Below are positions 58,750 to 64,000 of a stretch of DNA of 64,000 bases, in pieces. Origin of the DNA: Siphonodentalium dalli (Eukaryota > Mollusca > Scaphopoda > Gadilida > Siphonodentaliidae); NCBI GenBank assembly GCA_032622095.1, contig CP136068.1:128223989-128287988 (forward strand), read 5' to 3'. The position numbers and the translations under genes are program-made. Under the pieces are notes generated by a model that saw only the letters and a list, made by a program, of their open reading frames with translations, searched no databases and was not told where the DNA came from. Every line of letters starts with the position of its first letter. Within the stretch, counting starts at the first letter, position 1.

Positions 58750-60860
58750 GAAATAGTTCACACATCCTTGAATTTCGAATTTGAGCCTGTGCAGTGAAAA
58801 CATATGTCACCTAAACCTAAGTCAAGTCCAGAACTATGCAGGATGGTCCACATATGTCCCAATATCCATATTATATGCCATAATACAAAGATATAGGCAC
58901 ATACCCATTTTCTAGGATGCTCCCTTAAAATGATGAACCCCAAATTTGAGCCCGTGCAGTTTAAACCTAGGCAAACTATATATTAGTCATGTCCAGATGC
59001 ATGATGGTCCAGCAATGTCCCAACATCCATACTATATATATAATCCGATATAGGCACATAACAATTTTCTGTGATGGGCCCTTATATTGGAGAACCCTGA
59101 ATTTGAGCCTGTGCAATGATAACCTATGTCAGCTATAAATGAGTCATGTCCAGATGCATGATGGTCCAGATTTGTCCCAAAATAAATATTATATCTCAGA
59201 AACGAAAGATACAGGTACATAACAATTTTCCATGATGGGCCATTAAAATGGTGAACCCCAAATTTGAGCGAGTGCAGTTTAAACCAAAGAAAACTGTACG
59301 TGAGTCATGCCCAGATTCGGGATGGTCCAGGTATGTCCCAGCATCCATATTATATGCCAGAATCTAAAAATATAGGCACACACTCATTCTTTATGATGGG
59401 CCCTTAAAATGGTGAACCCCAAATTTTAGCCCGTGCAGTGAAAATCTATGTCTACTATACCTGAGTCATGTACATATGCATGATGGTCCATATATGTCCC
59501 AATATCCACATTACATCCCAGAATCCAAAGATATATGCACATATAAAATTTCCATGATGGGCCCTTAAAATGGTTAACCCCAATTTTGAGCCCCTCAAGT
59601 TTAAACCTAAGTAAACTATACGTGAGTCATGCCCAGATGCAGGTCGGTCCAGATATGTCCCAACATGCATATTATATGCCAGAATCCATCGATATGGGGG
59701 CATACCCATTTGTATGATGGGCCTTTACAATGGAGAACCCCAAATTTGAGCCCGTGCAGTGAAAACATATGTCAGCTTTTCCTGATTCATGTCCAGATAC
59801 AGGAGGGTCCATATATGTCCCAATATCCATATTGCATGCCAGAATCTAAGACATAGACACATACCAATTCTTTATGATGGGCCCTTAAAATGGTGAACCC
59901 CAAATTTGAGCCCGTGCAGTGAAAATCTATGTCTACTATACCTGAGTCATGTACATATGCATGATGGTCCATATATGTCCCAATATCCACATTACATCCC
60001 AGAATCCAAAGATATATGCACATAGCAATTTTCCATGATGGGCCCTTAAAATGGTAAACCCCAAATTTGAGCCCCTCAAGTTTAAACCTAAGTAAACTAT
60101 ACGTGAGTCATGCCCAGATGCAGTCGGTCCAGATATGTCCCAACATCTATATTATATGGCAGAATCCAACGATATGGGGGCGTACGCATTTTTTATGATG
60201 GGCCTTTACAATGGAGAACCCCAAATTTGAGCCCGTGCAGTGAAACCATATGTCAGTTTTTCCTGATTCATGTCCACATACAGGAGGGTCCAGATATGTC
60301 CCAATATCCATATTGCATGCCAGAATCTAAGATATAGGCACATACCATTTTTTTTATGATGGGCCCTTAAAATGGTGAACCCCAAATTTGAGCCCGTGCA
60401 GTGAAAATCTATGTCTACTATACCTGAATCATGTACATAAGCATGATGGTCCATATATGTCCCAATATCCACATTACATCCCAGAATCCAAAGATATATG
60501 CACATAACAATTTTCCATGATGGGTCCTTAAAATGGTAAACCCCCAAATTTGAGCCCCTCAAGTTTAAACCTAAGTAAACTATACGTGAGTCATGCCCAG
60601 ATGCAGGTCGGTCCAGATATGTCCCAACATGCATATTATATGCCAGAATTCAACGATATAGGCGCATACCCATTTTGTATGCTGGGCCCTTACAATGGAG
60701 AACCCCAATTTTGAGCCCGTGCAGTGAAAACATATGTCAGCTTTTCCTGATTCATGTCCAGATAAAGGAGGGTCCAAATATGTCCCAATATCCATATTGA
60801 ATACCAGAATCTAAAGATATAGGCACACTTAAAATGGCGAACCCGAACCCCAAATTTGCC
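58750..60860. repeat. 161-bp satellite with trimeric higher-order period
   Basis: About 13 units of 160-161 bases each contain GATGGGCCCTTAAAATGG, TGAACCCCAAATTTGAGCCC, GTGCAGTGAAAA, TGAGTCATGTCCAGATGCA, GGTCCA..ATGTCCCAATATCC and AGATATAGGCACATA. From about 59395 onward three unit variants alternate. TCTACTATACCTGA recurs at 59451, 59932 and 60414, and CCTCAAGTTTAAACCTAAGT at 59593, 60074 and 60557, giving a period of about 482 bases. A last degraded unit runs to about 61040. Open frames on both strands mirror the unit and are not genes. Confidence 0.93.
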
Positions 60861-61039
60861 GTGAGTCCGTGCAGTGAAAACATGTGCCACTTGGTTGTAA
60901 ACATGACAACTTTAATACCAGTGGGGAAAACACAAGTTGCCCAGCATATCTACCAATGTAGATGACTATACATGAGTCAAGTCCGGATGCAGGATGGTCC
61001 AGCTAAGTCCCAATACCCATATCCTATGCCCAGAATCCA

Positions 61040-61600
61040 AAGGTATAGCACAATCATAATAGGGGTCTGCGAATCGGGGATTTTGCATCGAATCGAATCT
61101 CGATATCGAATCTCCTTCCTGATATCGAATCAGCTAGTGGTTGACATTGTTTACCAGTGTGTAATTCGGTGTCTCATTACAAAAACTGCAAAATTCACTA
61201 GATACTATATAAAAAATTTAATCTTCTTAAACAGCAGTTGGAACTTTTTCAGGGAAATCATGACATAGGCAAGTCACTCTCGGTCTCATTGGGGGTTTGG
61301 GATATGTTGCATTGAATTTCTATCTAGCTGTGTCATGGCGACCATTACACAAGAAGTAACAGTATGACACTTAAAGACATGTAGTTCAATCAACGTATCA
61401 CCAACCTCATGGAATTGAAGTAACTTGTCTACATTATTTAATAAAGATAACACATAATTTGACACACTTGGAAATGGGTACATCGTTATAATCAGGGAGC
61501 CTGATGGGTCTATTTGCACAATCGCATACGAAAGGTTTGATGCCCCAGATGTGTTACACCCCAGGAACGTTCAAAGAAATCGGAATTCTTAAGTTCCGCA
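61040..61600. other. No recognised gene
   Basis: Unique-looking AT-rich sequence. A block near 61520-61615 (CGCATACGAAAGGTTTGATG..CTGGCG) resembles 2328-2412, so part is an old repeat. Confidence 0.35.
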
Positions 61601-62030
61601 TTCCTGGCGCTTAGGGGCCAGAGACCCCACAAGACCCCAAACATGAATTATATTTGCACTTTTGAGTACAACGCTGATTTTTGTATTAATTGTACTCCAC
61701 CAATTACTGATCAACAATACACAATTTCTGAAACGAAATTTCCTGGCGTTTTCATTTCAGAAAGGGGGTTTTGAAAGTATCCCCCAAAAATGACTTCTAT
61801 TTGCACTTTCGAGTACAAAGTTGATTTTCATATTAATAGTGCTCTAGTCATCATTGATTAATAATACACAATTTCTGAAACAAAATTCCTTGGCGTTTTC
61901 ATTTCTGAATGGGTTTTTTTAAAGTGCCCCCAAAAAACTAGAACATTAATTTCCTCAATAGTTATCCTGCTATCGCTAGTCATAATAACCTCATTTAAGA
62001 AACGAAATTCCGTGCGTTTTCATTTAAGAA
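61600..62030. repeat. Diverged tandem repeat, about 170-bp units
   Basis: Units contain CTGGCGTTTTCATTTC, a G/T-rich run, CCCCCAAAAATGA, TTTGCACTTTNGAGTACAA, GATTTTNNTATTAAT and AATACACAATTTCTGAAAC. Two clear copies and partial flanking ones are present. Confidence 0.65.
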
Positions 62031-62054
62031 GCACATGCCACGTGAAACAATTGA

Positions 62055-62107
62055 CCCTACCCCAATAATACTTAATTATATAGGAGTAAGTATTATTGGG
62101 GTGGGTA
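62055..62107. repeat. Short hairpin CCCCAATAATACTTA
   Basis: ACCCTACCCCAATAATACTTA pairs with TAAGTATTATTGGGGTGGGT around an ATTATATAGGAG loop. The same left arm occurs singly at about 37700 (CACCCCTAATAATACTTAAT), which suggests a dispersed element end. Confidence 0.7.
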
Positions 62108-62550
62108 ATTTTTGTGCTGGGGGATATGTGTTAAGGAGATGGTGGGTTCGTGTTAAGTCCCAACGAAAACCCGAACAGTTGTTTTATTTGCACTGCCGTA
62201 TGCACAGATACTATTTTTCTTAATACTATCTCCACTATCATCATTGTTCACAGACCAAATGGTAAAAAAAAACTTGGTCAGAGTCAATGGTGTAATAACA
62301 CCTAGCATTTCATATGCTCATATAAGCGATAAAACAATGCAATATTCCTTTTAATTAAACGTGACTTTGTTAGGTATTTATTAAGCTGTACAATCATGTA
62401 TTATGCGAAGCCTGTATTCTATGAACACTTTCAGGTGGGACATTCCAATTTATGATTCGATTTATTTGAAAGTATGTTGTTGCTATATAACAGGATACCT
62501 AAACACCGGACTCACCCCATAGGATAAATGATGTGTCCCTATCATGGGCA

Positions 62551-62998
62551 CAATCCTGCACAATGGGGAAAAACAAGTTCGCGCGAATCAATGTCAAGTA
62601 TGACCGCGTTGGGAATTTCTTTGAAAGCTGCAGAACTATATAGACATTTGAAGCGAGGACGATGACAGATTTATGTCAAGTATAAACACGGGCAGGATTG
62701 ATTGCTGGTATCAGAACCCGGCTGAACAACATTCGCATTGAAGTAGTGTCATTCAACTATCGGTGCCAACTCAACAATCCTGCACAATGGGGAAAAACAA
62801 GTTCGCGCGAATCAATGTCAAGTATGACCGCGTTGGGAATTTCTTCGAAAGCTGCAGAACTATATCGACATTTGAAGCGAGGACGATGACAGATTTATGT
62901 CAAGTATAAACACAGGCAGAATTGATTGCTGGTGTCAGAACCCGGCTGAACAACATTCGCATTGAAGTAGTGTCATTCAACTATCGGAGCCAACTCAA
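62551..62998. repeat. Tandem duplication, 224-bp unit, two copies
   Basis: CAATCCTGCACAATGGGGAA begins both copies, at 62551 and 62775. They differ by only a few bases through CGCGCGAATCAATGTCAAGT and the end ATTCAACTATCGG. Recent, noncoding. Confidence 0.92.
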
Positions 62999-62999
62999 G

Positions 63000-64000
63000 A
63001 GTTATTCATGAGTTGATATCCAACGTCATGGGTGTTTTCAAAAGTGGGCGAGCAACTCTCCGTGACCAGTTTTCTAATTGATTTTACAGAAAAACTTTCG
63101 TCGTGTATACTTTCTGAGAACTACGTTCTGGAGAAGCCCTTTAGCTAAGATCTGTATTATTCTTGGTCAGAATCAACGGTGAAGTAGCATCTAGCATTTC
63201 ATACTCTCATATAACAGATAAAACAATGGAAAATCTATAATATGCAATATTTTTGTCATTTTTTCGGGCAAAATCGGGGGAACAACATTTTCAAAATCTG
63301 CTTTGGGGGGAATTTTATGGAGTTCTTTGAACAAAGTCCTATTTACCTGCATAGCTTTATTGTTTGATATTTCGTTCCTTGTGAAATTATTAATATTTTA
63401 TTATTGTTGTCATTACGAAATCCAAAATAGCGGACAAAATGTGTCCGGAAGTGGTAAAATTGTGCAAATTTCGCTACATTTTACCAGATAATTTCCATTT
63501 TAAAAAAAAAAAATGTACCATGCTAAATCGATATCTGATAGTATTGAGCCATATCACGAGGATTTGGCCCTTCAGTGTCCATCAAATTTAAATAGATTTA
63601 AAATACAATTTCGAAGAAAAATCAATTATTATTGTAATGCCCAGAAGGTAATTGAACTCACCCGTGTACTGAATACTGAATACCAATACGATGGCAGACA
63701 TGAACCGCCCATTTTAGCAGAAACGATGGCATCAATATCGAAAATAGGGACAAAATGGCCACCGGCAGCAGTAAAATTGGGCAAGTTCGGCTAAAGGTCA
63801 CCAGACTGTTTCCATGGCATCAAAAATAAAAACATATTATTTTCATTAATTCATATTGTAACTAAATCTTCTCATATAATTTATAGCCAATAGTGCTATA
63901 TGCCATGAAATGAGTGTCAAAAGCCACCAAAATTGTATCCAAACATATCCAATGAGTTTCCAAAACCACTTAACGAGTGTCATTTAAGGAGCTTAAGTCC
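63000..64000. other. No recognised feature
   Basis: AT-rich end of the window. A 93-codon open frame at 63513-63794 has no motif. The phrases GGACAAAATG and GTAAAATTG(T/G)GCAA repeat near 63432-63466 and 63749-63785, suggesting a diverged local repeat. Confidence 0.35.

Noticed and set aside
58048-61040. CRISPR-like regularly spaced repeats
   Set aside because: The whole 68-bp and 161-bp units are conserved with no variable spacers, and the genome is eukaryotic. These are satellites.
1-64000. tRNA, rRNA or other structured RNA genes
   Set aside because: No cloverleaf with A and B boxes or rRNA core was recognised by eye. A tRNAscan or Rfam run could still find one.

Overview
This window reads as nuclear DNA of a marine invertebrate, most likely a lophotrochozoan (mollusc, annelid or brachiopod), although the phylum cannot be fixed from sequence alone. 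It is AT-rich, has very low coding density, uses spliced genes with GT/AG signals and AATAAA sites, and is saturated with repeats. The recognisable proteins are an IgGFc-binding-type extracellular protein, a PAN/apple-like secreted exon, a THAP zinc finger, a LINE ORF1-type protein, a Penelope-like reverse transcriptase with GIY-YIG nuclease, and a CXC-type repeat protein. None of these suggests a prokaryote or a virus.

Layout. 0-4.3 kb: diverged direct repeats. 4.3-10 kb: a possible receptor-like exon, a GTTTAAAC-rich repeat, a twin-hairpin MITE and a 1.5-kb terminal-inverted-repeat element. 10.8-12.0 kb: an intact LINE ORF1-like gene with no ORF2. 14.2-16.8 kb: dispersed repeats and a TTAA-flanked piggyBac-type MITE. 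16.9-24.6 kb: the best host locus, on the minus strand. It has a signal-peptide/PAN-like first exon (24.3-24.6 kb), a possible middle exon (19.6-19.8 kb) and a long terminal IgGFc-binding exon (18.0-19.2 kb). Whether these belong to one gene is inference.

27.0-28.5 and 35.1-37.1 kb carry two inverted, 5'-truncated copies of the end of the IgGFc gene and its 3' flank. Between them lie an intact THAP gene (28.5-29.2 kb) and a decayed CDTTS/CXC-family gene (30.4-32.8 kb), the latter flanked by inverted subterminal repeats and probably carried by a transposon. 37.2-38.5 kb is a degenerate tandem block. 40.6-46.9 kb is a composite repeat bounded by inverted ends and containing a nearly identical 1,539-bp tandem duplication. 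49.2-50.4 kb is a dead Penelope-like element. 51-54 kb holds C-rich tandem arrays and a second piggyBac-type MITE. 54.9-57.8 kb is a large inverted duplication. 58.0-61.0 kb holds a 68-bp minisatellite and a 161-bp satellite with a trimeric higher-order period. 61-63 kb holds smaller tandem duplications.

The genes do not form a pathway. The window is a repeat-rich, rearranged locus around one extracellular-protein gene. The most interesting signals are the three-copy IgGFc end with a THAP-associated insertion difference, the twin-hairpin module found in two unrelated outer-arm contexts, and the transposon-like context of the CDTTS/CXC family.
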